Below, one piece after another: positions 45,947 through 56,189 of a DNA stretch of 64,000 nt (positions are counted from its first letter, which is position 1; every line of letters begins with the position of its first letter). Position numbers and translations under genes: made by a program. The stretch covers positions 7,564,001 to 7,628,000 of the forward strand of contig NC_135123.1 of assembly GCF_050908995.1 (NCBI RefSeq), in the 5' to 3' direction. Source of the DNA: Andrena cerasifolii. Taxonomy: Eukaryota; Arthropoda; Insecta; Hymenoptera; Andrenidae. The notes beneath the pieces were generated by a model that had not been told where the DNA came from, did no database searches, and worked only from the letters and a program-made list of their open reading frames with translations.

Positions 45947-48900
45947 ATGAGGTGCTTATTTGTCCTGTTGGCCCTGGTGGCTCTAGGAGCTTGCAGCGGT
46001 GGCAGACAAGCTGGTAAGTGTATACTTGTAATTTCTAACATTCGAACTTTAAAGCAGCTTTGAGCTTTCCACAAAGATACAATGAAAGTAATTCGCCATC
46101 CTTCACTTTACTTGTCTCTCGGAGTTCAAAGAACGACGGTTTTATACGCACGAAAGGAAGTAATTTATAGCAATTTATGCCTCGAGTCTTCATAAATGAA
46201 TTGCCTGTAGTTTACTCTGTGTATTTCTGGTAATAGCTTAATGTAGTCAGAGGTAGTCGATCCAACTTAAATTTCGTCTCTCCGCTGTCGCTTCTTAGCG
46301 TGTAAAGAAAATTCTTTGCTCGTTCCAGCTGACCAGCAATTGCTGAACAAGCAGCAAGATGTCATGCAACTCCTGCAGAAGATCACAGCGGGTATTCCGA
46401 ACCAGCAACTTCAGACCCTTGGTGCCTCCTACGACATTGAAAGCAACTCTCACCTCTACAACAACCCCATCATTGTTAAATACTATGCTGGTGCTGTGAA
46501 AGCCGGTTTGGTTCAGCCGAAGGGTACAGTCTTCAGCAGCACTGTCACCCAGCTGCGCAAAGAAGTGTCCCTTCTGTACAGGATCTTGGCGGGCGCGCAG
46601 GACTACCAGACGTTCTTGAAGACCGCTGCATGGGCTCGTGTTAATGTCAACGAAGGACAATACATCAAGGTACTAGATCGATATATACTACTCTGTATTC
46701 TGCGTCGCAAGCAACTTCTCCATAGGCAATACACTTATATACGTGCACCTGCTTTGCTGGTACCTTCGAAGCTCTAACACAAAAGCTACTAAACTTTTCT
46801 TCTATTTAAATCAATAGGCTTTGATCAGTGCTATCCTGACTCGTCAAGACACCCAGGGTATCATCCTCCCACCATCCTACGAAATCTTGCCTCAATTACA
46901 CTTGGACTCGAGAATCATCCAGGAAGCTCAACAGGCTAGTATCCAAGCAGTCCAGCAGGGCATCCAGCACGTCCTGATCCCTGTCAACTACTCTTCGCTC
47001 TTAGCTCAAGACGAACAGCAGCTTTCTTACTTCACGCAAGACGTTGGCCTCGCTAACTACTATGGATACCTGAACCTTGTCAAAGACATTGAAAGCGCAG
47101 TAAGTAAACGAGGAATAACAGGATGTTTGTTTATAATACTTTACAGGTACAGCTGAATTAATATTCTCAATACTTGCTACAGCAGCAGCAACAGCAGCAG
47201 CAACAGCAGCCCTTGACACAGCAACAATACCAGCAACAAATCGTTGGAAAATACCTGCAACAAATAGGACAGGAACAGCAGAACATCAATGGCCACGGAG
47301 CGAAATACTTGTACCTCCATCAGCAACTTCTGGCTCACTACGAACTCAACCGTCTTTCGAACGGACTTGGCCCCATCCAGAAGATTGACTACAACAGCGT
47401 GAACGCTCCATTCCAGCCACATCTCCGCAACCTCAATGGACTCGAATTCCCCGCCCGCCCTGAGAACCTTCAGCTCCAGCCACAGAAGAACGATCTCATC
47501 CAGCACGTTCAGAAGCTGGAGCAAAGACTGATGGAAGCTGTCGAGTCCGGCCACGTCATCACTCCCCAAGGCATCTTCCTCTCTCTGTACCAACCCCAAG
47601 GTGTAAGCATTCTCGGTGACCTGATCGAAGGATGTGGCCAGAGCGTCAACCCAAGGTTTGCATTCTTTGAAGAGCGCGTTAGCGAACGACTATGTTCTAT
47701 GAATATACTTAACTCATCTGTTACTTCCGAATAGATACTACGGAAGTCTCGAGGCCGCGGCACGCAAGCTTCTCGGCAATGCCCCCGAACCGCAGAACAT
47801 TTGGGACTACACACCATCGGCTCTCGAGCTTGGTCAAACTGCTGTTCGCGACCCAGCCTTCTACCAGCTCTACAAGAAAATCATAAACCTTTACCAGAAA
47901 TACCAGAAATCGTTGCCCGCTTACCAGTCCAACGACCTCATCCTCCCCGGCGTTTCTATCCAGAACGTTGACGTTAGCCAGCTTGTCACCCTCTTCACCG
48001 ACTTCTTCATCGACCTTGACGCGGTTGCTGTCCCGCTCGGCCAGTACCAGCAACAGCAACCGATCCAACAGCAGCAGCAACAGCAGCAACAGCAGCAACA
48101 GCAGCAACAACAGCAACAAGTGCAACAGCAGGTTCAACAACAGATCAAGGCTCACCTGAAGAGATTGGACCACAAACCCTTCCAGTACCAGATCTCCGTT
48201 CACAGCGAGCAAAGCGTGCCGAATGCAGTTGTCCGTGTATTCCTTGGACCGAAACACGACTACCAGGGCCGTCCCATCAGCATCTCTCACAACAAGCAAC
48301 TCTTCGTCGAGCTCGACCAGTTTGTGCAAACCTGTAAGTGCTAACGCGTCCCCTGAATGTGAATGACGCGCGGACTTGTTTCTAACGCTCTGTTCATCTC
48401 GTTTACAGTGCCCCAGGGCTCGTCCGTCATCATCAGAAACTCCCAGCAGGCCCCAGCTCAAAGCCACGACTATCCCAGCGCTCAGCAAATTCAACAGGGT
48501 GTTAATAGAGCTATCCGATCCCAGGAACCCTTCTACATCACCGAGGTCAGTGAATTCTCCAATTTAAGTCCCCCTCCCGGAATCGCAGCGACGTAACAAA
48601 GCTATATCCTTACAGCCGCAACAGATCTTCAGCTTCCCCGCCAGATTGGCTCTTCCCAAAGGTCAACCCCAGGGTTACCCACTTCAGTTGCTCGTCGTGA
48701 TCTCCGGATCAGGCCCGCTTAACGTGCCATCAGGCCCAGTGATCCCAGAAGAGAACTTGGCCTTCCAGAGCCAGGAGTTCCAGATCATCAACCCCGAACA
48801 ATACGAGCAGCTGGAGCAACAGCAGCAGCAGCAACAGCAGCAAGGCCAGAGCCAGGTGTCCGGCATCCAACCGAACGTGGAAGTCCTCCCCGAAAACTGG

Positions 48901-50166
48901 GTTCCAGTGCAACAGCAGATCCAAGGTGCTCTACCAAAGACGACGAGGCGGAGGCGTTCGTTGAACAAGGCTACTACTCACCGTATACGTCATTTCTTCT
49001 TTGCAGCCGTGAGGAACCACTATGCTAATGTCTACACTAAGAACCACGGACAGTACCCGCACTCGCAAATTCAGAACCCAGTCGGCCAGGAACAGGGCAT
49101 GAGCTACACCATTCAAGGAGTCGGTGTACAACCCCAGAGGCAACAATCCCTGCAAGTGATACAAGGACAACCGATCCAGCAAATCCACCCGCGAGTACAA
49201 CTGGAAGTTCAACCCATCCAAATGTCCCGCGGACAGCAGGCTAAATGGCAGCCGATGTCTAACCTGCAGCCAGGTCTGCAAGGTCTCTGGGCAGGGCAGC
49301 AAGGCATGCAAGGAGGTCAAGGTGTACAACAGGGCATGCAAGGCGGTCAGGGTGTACAACAGGGTGCGCAAGGCGTGCAACAGGGAGCTCAGGGTCTCCA
49401 GCAGGGAGCTCAAGGCCTGCAACAGGGAGCTCAAGGTCTGCAACAGGGAGCTCAGGGTCTGCAACAGGGAGCTCAAGGTCTGCAACAGGGACCTCAAGGT
49501 CTACAAGGTCTGCAAGGCGTACAGCAAGGTCTGCAAGGTGTACAGCAAGGTCTGCAAGGTGTACAGCAAGGTGTACAGCAGGGTGTGCAGCAAGGTGCGC
49601 AAGGTGTACAGCAAGATGTGCTAGGTCTGCTTGGTCAACGAGTACAAGGCGCGCAGCAGGGTATGCAACAAACAGGACAGCAACTTTCACAAGGTCTCCA
49701 AGGTGTGATCCAAGGAGTGTCTGGCGCTCAGCAAGTACCTCAAGCCATCCAAGGTGAGGCCGTACAAGGTCTGCAGGGTGTACAGTCATTGAACATCCCG
49801 TACAGCATGCAACAAGTAGGACAAGGAATCGGCGCAGGTCAACAATGGCAAGGAATTCAGGTCCCAGGCTCTCTCCTCAGCCAGGGCATTTTCGTCGACC
49901 AAGTCGCCAGTGGACAGCTCCACAATGGTGGTTTCCAGGGCATCTACGCTCAGTCACAGACGGTCCAGGACCCATCCGTTAGCGAATACTACCAGAAACA
50001 GCAAGTCTCCCAGAAGATCGGCGGCGCAATCTCCCTCGACGGCAAACCCCTCGGCTTCCCCTTGGACAGACCCCTGTCCCCGGGAGCCCTCAGCGTCCCC
50101 AACATCTTCGTAAAGGATGTCCTCGTCTTCCACGAGGGACAGCCCAGCAACGAAATAATCCAATAA
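45947..50166 (+). CDS. Hex110: Hexamerin, glutamine-rich HEX 110 type
   Basis: Exons: 45947-46013, 46329-46669, 46818-47099, 47183-47655, 47735-48333, 48409-48545, 48616-48925, 49007-50166; all phases agree (1,122 aa). If the last intron (81 nt, in frame) is not spliced, 1,149 aa. A signal peptide (MRCLFVLLALVALGACSG) is followed by the hemocyanin N, M and C regions of arthropod storage hexamerins: YNNPIIVKYYAGAVKAGLV, the VNVNEGQYIKALISAILTR junction, QISVHSEQSVPNAVVRVF, RLALPKGQPQGYPLQLLVVI, and the terminal GKPLGFPLDRPLSPGALSV and NIFVKDVLVFHE. PolyQ tracts lie in the M and C regions, and a Gln/Gly insertion of several hundred residues splits the C region before the terminal block. Hexamerins are larval fat-body proteins secreted to haemolymph as amino-acid stores. 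The Gln richness and size fit HEX 110 rather than HEX 70. Confidence 0.93.
47183..47236 (+). repeat. CAG/CAA repeat, polyglutamine at start of hexamerin exon 4
   Basis: Nine Gln codons in a row directly follow the acceptor (AG at 47181-47182), then PLTQQQYQQQ. The tract begins exactly at the splice site, so CAG slippage would change both the acceptor context and the protein. Confidence 0.8.
48046..48147 (+). repeat. CAG/CAA polyglutamine tract in hexamerin exon 5
   Basis: About 30 Gln codons interrupted only by Pro-Ile and Val residues. Mixed CAG and CAA codons. Confidence 0.9.
49267..49800 (+). repeat. Gln/Gly coding minisatellite in hexamerin exon 8
   Basis: A tandem coding repeat. The core 49383-49508 has five 21-bp units (GGGAGCTCAAGGTCTGCAACA-type, encoding about one GAQGLQQ heptad each) plus a degenerate sixth. 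It is flanked by less regular GVQQG, GLQG and GMQGGQ units. Units differ mainly at third positions, indicating selection for the amino-acid pattern. Confidence 0.9.
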
Positions 50167-50276
50167 ACTTCATACGGCGAATCGTGCGCGGCTTCGTCAG
50201 AAGCCGTATGCAACGTTGTAATATTAATGCAAAGTAAAAGAAAAAAAGATTTCTTCGATATATCTCATTTGTAATG

Positions 50277-50282
50277 AATAAA
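50277..50282 (+). terminator. Poly(A) signal of hexamerin
   Basis: AATAAA about 110 bp after the hexamerin stop codon. Confidence 0.75.
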
Positions 50283-51090
50283 TTGCTATAAACAGCAGGT
50301 GTTTATTATAAGAACTTGTCTTCTCGATATACACCCCGCACATCTCGCCCGCTTAGTGCTCACCCCGTTCGGATTGACTGCCAAGGGAAGATCCCCAACC
50401 CGGAAATTCAAAAAATTAGGAAACATTCGGGATATATTACGCAATCTCTTTTGCTGCCAAATTCACTCTCAGGGGTGAAACTGACCCCCTGAAAATCCGG
50501 CTATTTTCCGATTTTCTGCTGTAACTTGGGAACTATAAGGGATAGAAAAAAGGTGTTCAGAGAAAAGTTACTTCTTTTAATTAGGACTATTATTTGGTAA
50601 CTTACAGTTCTTATAGCTCGCGAGTTATAAGAAACTTAGCTTGATTTTCAGGGGTTAATTTCACTCCCTAGAGGTGCAAATCCAAAGACAAAAATATCGT
50701 GTTTCATATCATATGCGACTTTAATCTCACGAGACATTAATTTCACTATTTTAATTTTTTTAAACTATTTTTCTTTATAGTTTCATGAAATTAGACTCTC
50801 GCGAGGCAAGCTTCGCGATATATTTCCAAAAATCTCATCTCTCGCGACTATTTCCATTATTTACATTCAACTGATGCGGAGATTCTTGTCTCGCGTAAAA
50901 TCTCGTCACGGACTCGCCACCTTTACAGTGGATTTAGGCAGAAAAGAAGATTGCGTAATGTGTATCCTCTACATATCCCCGAGATTTCATAACTCTCTGC
51001 ACCTCCCTGCCCGGGATCTTCCCTTACGAGCGCAGCTGAAGGACCAAGGGAGGTCTCGGTAATTGAAAACCAGTAACTTCAAATCATTCT
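50283..51090. other. Intergenic DNA with imperfect inverted repeat
   Basis: An imperfect inverted repeat pairs CTCAGGGGTGAAACTGACCC (about 50468) with GGGTTAATTTCACTCCCTAG (about 50652). It looks like a degraded foldback element. No gene seen. Confidence 0.45.
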
Positions 51091-51096
51091 TTTATT
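51091..51096 (-). terminator. Poly(A) signal of troponin C
   Basis: AATAAA on the minus strand (TTTATT on plus), about 90 bp past the troponin C stop. Confidence 0.65.
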
Positions 51097-51182
51097 AAAC
51101 AAATCTCTTTCACCCAGCTAGCATTGGCGACAATGTTAACAGAACTCGAGCATCGGATGTCCCCTGTCAGTTGCCTCGACCC

Positions 51183-52050
51183 TTACTCTCCCGTCATCAT
51201 CTCCATGAATTCTAAAAGCAAGAGAAAACTCGTGTGAAACGTTGCGTTCACTGGGGAAATCTTGAAGTCGGTGCAGGCGACAGCCCGAAGAAATCAACAC
51301 TGAATTATCCAACAGCTTTAAATGTACGCACCGTCGAAGTCAACGGTGCCCGATCCATCGGTATCAATCTCAGCGATTATACCGTCGAGATCCGCGCTGG
51401 TGAGCTTGTCGTCGAGAGCGGCGAGGATCTCCTTCAACGTAGCCGTGGTGATGTATCCGTTCCCTTCGCGATCGTACAAGCGGAAGGCCTCCTTCAGCTC
51501 TTCCTGCATCGCCTCGGCGTCCTCCTCTTCCAGGAATCGGCCGGCGATCTTGCAGAAACCGTCGAAGTTCACTTTCCCAGTGCCTTCGGAGTCGGTTTCC
51601 TTGATCATAGCGTTCAGCTCCGCGTCGTCGAACAGCTGGCCCATGGTGTTCAGTATCGTCGAGATCTTCAGGGTGTCGATGAAGCCGCTCTTCGTCGTGT
51701 CGAACATCTGGAACGCTTTCCTCATCACGGCGGTCTTCTGTTCGTCTTCCTCCTGCAAACGTATAATCCGATCTGTACCACGGGCATCCTTCTCCTCGTT
51801 ACAATCGTTACAGCGCAAGCTACGCGAGCTCCTCGTGTCCCGGGCTCTCCTCGAGCACCCGCTCGGACGTTTCTTTCACTTAATTAATCGCCAATAAAAA
51901 AAGAAAACAAAAAAACCACTGATCGGAGCCACGTAATTTGTTGATAGATTCTTGGAGAATCCAGTCGAATCAACGGAGTATTCGTCGCGAACTTGGGGGT
52001 GGCGAGAGATCCACGAGGGTCGAATGGGACGTCTCCGCGACTCTTACCAT
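51183..52050 (-). CDS. TpnC: Troponin C, single functional-looking EF-hand (TpnC4/F1-like)
   Basis: Exons (minus): 52050-52048 (only the ATG), 51752-51332, 51211-51183; 150 aa. The start exon is inferred: ATG directly followed by donor GTAAGA, joining GAGGAAGACGAA (MEEDEQKTAVMRKAFQMFD). Four EF-hand loops at residues 19-30, 55-66, 95-106 and 131-142. Only loop IV (DTDGSGTVDFDE) has the full ligand set with Glu at position 12; loops I (Lys30), II (Gly66) and III (Thr106) lack it. The end EFMEMMTGE is the standard insect troponin C terminus. Troponin C is the Ca sensor of the thin-filament troponin complex. A Ca site restricted to EF-IV is the described pattern of the F1/TpnC4 isoform of stretch-activated flight muscle; the isoform call is an inference. 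Confidence 0.9.
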
Positions 52051-53092
52051 GATGCCGGTTTTCTCGCACGACGGACGACGGATACCTGAAGTGCCGAGGC
52101 TTTTCCGTCCCGGTATAAAGACATCCTCCGCGTCTGGTAAACCAGCTAGAAAACTGGTGGGCGCAAAAATAGAGCGGGCCGACGAAAAATTGAAATATGT
52201 TATAAGTGGTTCCTCCGCTATGTCGGAAGGCCGATCCTAAATCATACATCATGCTGGGAGCTCAGCTGACCGATCCTCCCGTTCGCGACGGCTTCATCGG
52301 TAATACACGATATTGCTCAACGATCCGATTACTGTCAGGTGTAAACGGAGACGTTACGGGCAGAGTGGTGTCGAGATTACGCTGGATCGTCATGGAAGCG
52401 GAAAAGATCGTAGAAATGCGCCCGTGCCCATTCATGAGACGATAAGATCGAAAAGCCACAGTGGTATTTGTCTTGGCAGGCGATGCGCTAAACGGGGAAA
52501 TTTTCACCACTCCGTGGTAACGATTCCATCAACGTAGAGGCTTCTAAACGGCTTACATAAATCCATCCGTGTTCCGCGCAAATGGTTATAATTCCCACCC
52601 CCCAGAACAACGCTCCACGCGCGATCCTCGGACACGTCGCCGTTCTTAGATCGCCGCCCACGCGTTGCAGCAAACCGTTGCAACACGCGTTCTACCTGGC
52701 CTGGCGGTACCGGTAAAAATATAACGAGTCCTCGGTCTCTTTGAGAACGATTCATCAACGATCCCGTGCGTTTTCCGGACAGCGAGGTGGAAATAGGTCG
52801 GAGGCCGTTTCCCCGACTTTGAGGCCGATCGTGAGAACCAGGCGACGGCCCTGACTGTTACGTCCAACACGAGCTTTACAACTGTTCGTATAGTTTGTAT
52901 TATTTATTTATTCTTACGCCGCGCGGGCATAAATCCTAGTTGCGCAGTGGCGATGATGTAAGTACCTATTGCAACTAACCGGCAAGGGTCATTTAATCCG
53001 GCGTCCGCCGCGAGGAACCACTGGAGTAGTCCACCTCCTTCGACCTTTGCTACATGACACTTTATTCTTCGTTATAGAGTCAATACCGAAGA
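52051..53092. other. Troponin C 5' flank and intergenic DNA
   Basis: No gene recognised. An A/T-rich muscle-type motif (CTATTTTTGC on the minus strand near 52175) is only a weak match to a MEF2 site and is not called. Confidence 0.4.
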
Positions 53093-53094
53093 TA

Positions 53095-53768
53095 GGGTAA
53101 TTACGGGAGAGTTGCCTGACCTTGCGCAAAATTGTCACCGTGTCTAAGTTTTGTAATGAAATTTCTTTTTCAAGGATACATATTATTAGATTAACATCTT
53201 GAGCTACTGCTAGCTTTGAAGGGAATCAAAATTTTAATATTTGTCACCCTTGAAAAATTCGAACCAAAAACATCCTCATTTTGGGAGAGACGCCGCACAT
53301 GCAGGACTGGTGCCGTATTTCGAAGAACGTTTAATTTACCATTTAAACTTGTTAATTTTAACTTTTTCTTAAAAAAAAAATAAAAGCATAGTAAAATGGA
53401 AGACATTTTTAATTTATACAGTTATAAATAACAATAAAATTGGAAAAGTAAATAGGTACAGATATTATTTCTGCTTTTCTAAATTTAATTGTCTTTTCTT
53501 CTTCCGAGAAATATTCCACAGAGTTCCTTTAACGTATTACAAAAGTTGTATCACGAGAAAACTATGAATTTTTAACTGCTACAATAGCAAAAATAAACTA
53601 GACGTATAACTATCGAGGCAGTGCGCGGTAGGCTTACCTCGAAAAATAGCAAAATCTTCAAAAGTAATAAGGAAATAAAATCGACAGTGTTGTATTTTAT
53701 TACCGGTAGCCCTGAAATACCGAAAGTGCGGCGCCTCTCCCAGTGCAGCATCTCTCCCAAAATTACCC
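53095..53768. mobile_element. TA-flanked inverted-repeat element (MITE)
   Basis: Ends GGGTAATTACGGGAGAG and CTCTCCCAAAATTACCC pair, flanked by TA at 53093-53094 and 53769-53770. Internal copies of the same end motif occur (TTGGGAGAGACGCCGCAC at 53281; GTGCGGCGCCTCTCCCAG at 53726), also inverted. 674 bp, AT-rich core, no coding frame. TA duplications point to the Tc1/mariner superfamily. Confidence 0.6.
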
Positions 53769-53770
53769 TA

Positions 53771-56189
53771 GAATTGCTGCGATGCAACGGATCTCTCTAG
53801 TTTAAATCGTTAGGGACGAATCGAGCTGATAGTGTCTCTTGTATCGCGGGGTTTGCGCAGCCCCTGAGTCACCGTGACCAGCTGTTCACTTCTGTCTGGC
53901 AGCTATTTCGCGGCTGGCCGTGGAAAGGGGTCTAAAAAGATTGATCCAAATTGACTTCCCTGTACCAGTTACGTGGCACGTGTCTCGCTCCACCGCTCGA
54001 GGATGAAAAGCGATAAGAGGGACACACGTTGGACACACGAGCAGAGCCGCAGAGATACTTGTTGGAGGAGTTCCTGACCTCGCGGGATAATTCCGCGGGC
54101 ATCCGCCACGCCTATAAATAATGCCAGGCAATTAATCATGCAGCGGCTGGTTTGTACAAGAATTTCGTTTTGCGCGTCGCAGGGGACCGAAGTGTCTGTG
54201 CATACTCGCGCAGTTTTCATTCAGTCGATCCTCGCTGCCCGGCCGACAGGGGCGCGTGCAAAGACCGACCAACGGACACGTTGTACGTAAATTTGTCTCG
54301 TTAGAAATATTTTCGGTGCCAGCGCATCATCGTCGTCGTCGCTGTCGCCGCAGGCGATACCCGCCACGCGCTCCCCCCGTCCAAATCTGACGACGGCGTT
54401 TCGGTCGCGCAAAAGCAATTACGTGCCGGTGCCAAGTTCTGAAAATCAACGCTCCCTTGGCAAGCGCACGCCAGCTCGGAAGCCGACTCGTTAGAGAGGC
54501 ATGCGGATGCCGCCCCCGGCGGTCCAGCGCCTCCAAGTTTCGCCCTCGAGAAATAAGTTCCATTAATAAAGCCTGCCTCTGGCGTTATCACTCGACGCAT
54601 CGACAAATTCATCAGGGAATGCGACGCATAATTGTACAACGCTGTCTAATTGAATATGTAGGAACGCGCCACGCTTGGTCCTTGGATGTAGAATAGGAGG
54701 AGCGATGTCTTGGTTCCTTGGAGGATGCAAACTTAACAGTCTTCGAAGCTCCGGCCCTCCTAGCGTTTGTCCGATCAGCAGCGTGGCCGCTGCAGTTGGA
54801 AACCTGTGGGGTACACGGGAGAAATTGATAGAAATGAATTAGATAGAACATAGTATCTGGTATAAACGATAAGGAAGAAGTACAGTTTATTCCAATTATC
54901 ATAGCTCGTATAAAGAAGATTGCGTCGCGAGTCGAATAATAGCAGAGTTTATATAACAAAGTTCTCTGGTATGCAGCACCGTTCCGTCTTCGACATAAGA
55001 CAGTCGACGTGGGTGGTAGGACATCGTTAATAGCGGCACGTGTATCTCAATCTGAAATCTATGAAATTGGCTGTGACCATTGCTAGCGCGAAGGCGATAC
55101 TTCGAGCCGTTTAACGCGGCCGTGATGGCACGGGTCCGCGAGTTGCTTGACGCGTTCAGCGCTGAAGAACACCTTGTCGATCCCAGACAACCCGTATCAA
55201 CGGGATTCTTCCCTCTGGTTCGTGGATTCGTCATCTCGCTGGCCTCCTGCCATGCTCCCTAATATGGCGCGCTCGCTACGCCCTTCCGTGACAGTCTTTT
55301 ACCCGTTATCTGGAACCTCCAACCTGTTCCGTCGCCACTTTACCCTGTTAAACAGAAGAGAAATGTAAAAGGAACCGTCGTACGCAATTAGTCGATGCGC
55401 TCTAAAACATCCGCTTACTCATGTTTCCACTTTCGATGTGCAGATCGTTTATAGATAGAAACGCTATCGCGCGGTATAATTGGAGTTTCATAATAATCCT
55501 ATTTCCCAACCTGCCCGCTTACTTTCGCCAAAGAAAAACGAATCGAACGAGTCGAAGCAACGTACTACGAACAGTTTGAATCCCGAAGGCGAATGGCTGG
55601 TCGGCAATGAAGATCGAGCGTCACGTGGTTAAGAGCAGCTCGGTCGGTAAACGAGCTTGCGAAAGTTGGGAGACGCGAAGCTTCATGGATATCGCATAGA
55701 ACGACGTTAAGCTGACAGACAGCGCGCTTCTAGGAGGATGGAAAAGCATGAGAGCCGACCACAGGGTCTCGTAGGATCGCATTACGGAACGCCCGTGTTA
55801 AGAGGGGGGCACGGCTCGCCGCCGAGCACAATATATATGCGACTGTACATATGTATACGTACATAATATGGTGTGTGTGTGTATATATATGTTACATATA
55901 CATATATGTATGTCAGCAAGGTAGTGTGTTCGCGGATCGTGCGTGCAGAAAGCGCTTAAATATTCACATTACGGATGTTTTTGCCGGAGTGACGCGCGCG
56001 TAATAGACGGGACGTTTATCGAGATGCAACGAATGTACGAGCGCAACGAGAATGGAAGTCCGTGCTAAATACGGATCGCGCGACTTGCAAATAAGTAGCG
56101 CCGATGGACGCGGCCATGTTTTCTGGTAGCAGAAATCTTACCCATTAATAATTTGTTAATCGTCGACCACGAGAAGTGGAGCGTGCAGA
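53771..56189. other. Intergenic DNA upstream of the ZDHHC gene
   Basis: Small frames only, none with a domain. TG/TA-rich simple sequence lies at about 55838-55910. Any 5' UTR exon of the palmitoyltransferase gene would lie here but cannot be identified from sequence alone. Confidence 0.45.

Noticed and set aside
47721..48494. Leu-rich 257-codon frame on the minus strand
   Set aside because: Antisense shadow of the hexamerin; CTG/TTG runs are the reverse of the CAG/CAA glutamine codons.
51318..51897. Long plus-strand frames over the troponin C exon
   Set aside because: Antisense of a clearly identified EF-hand gene.
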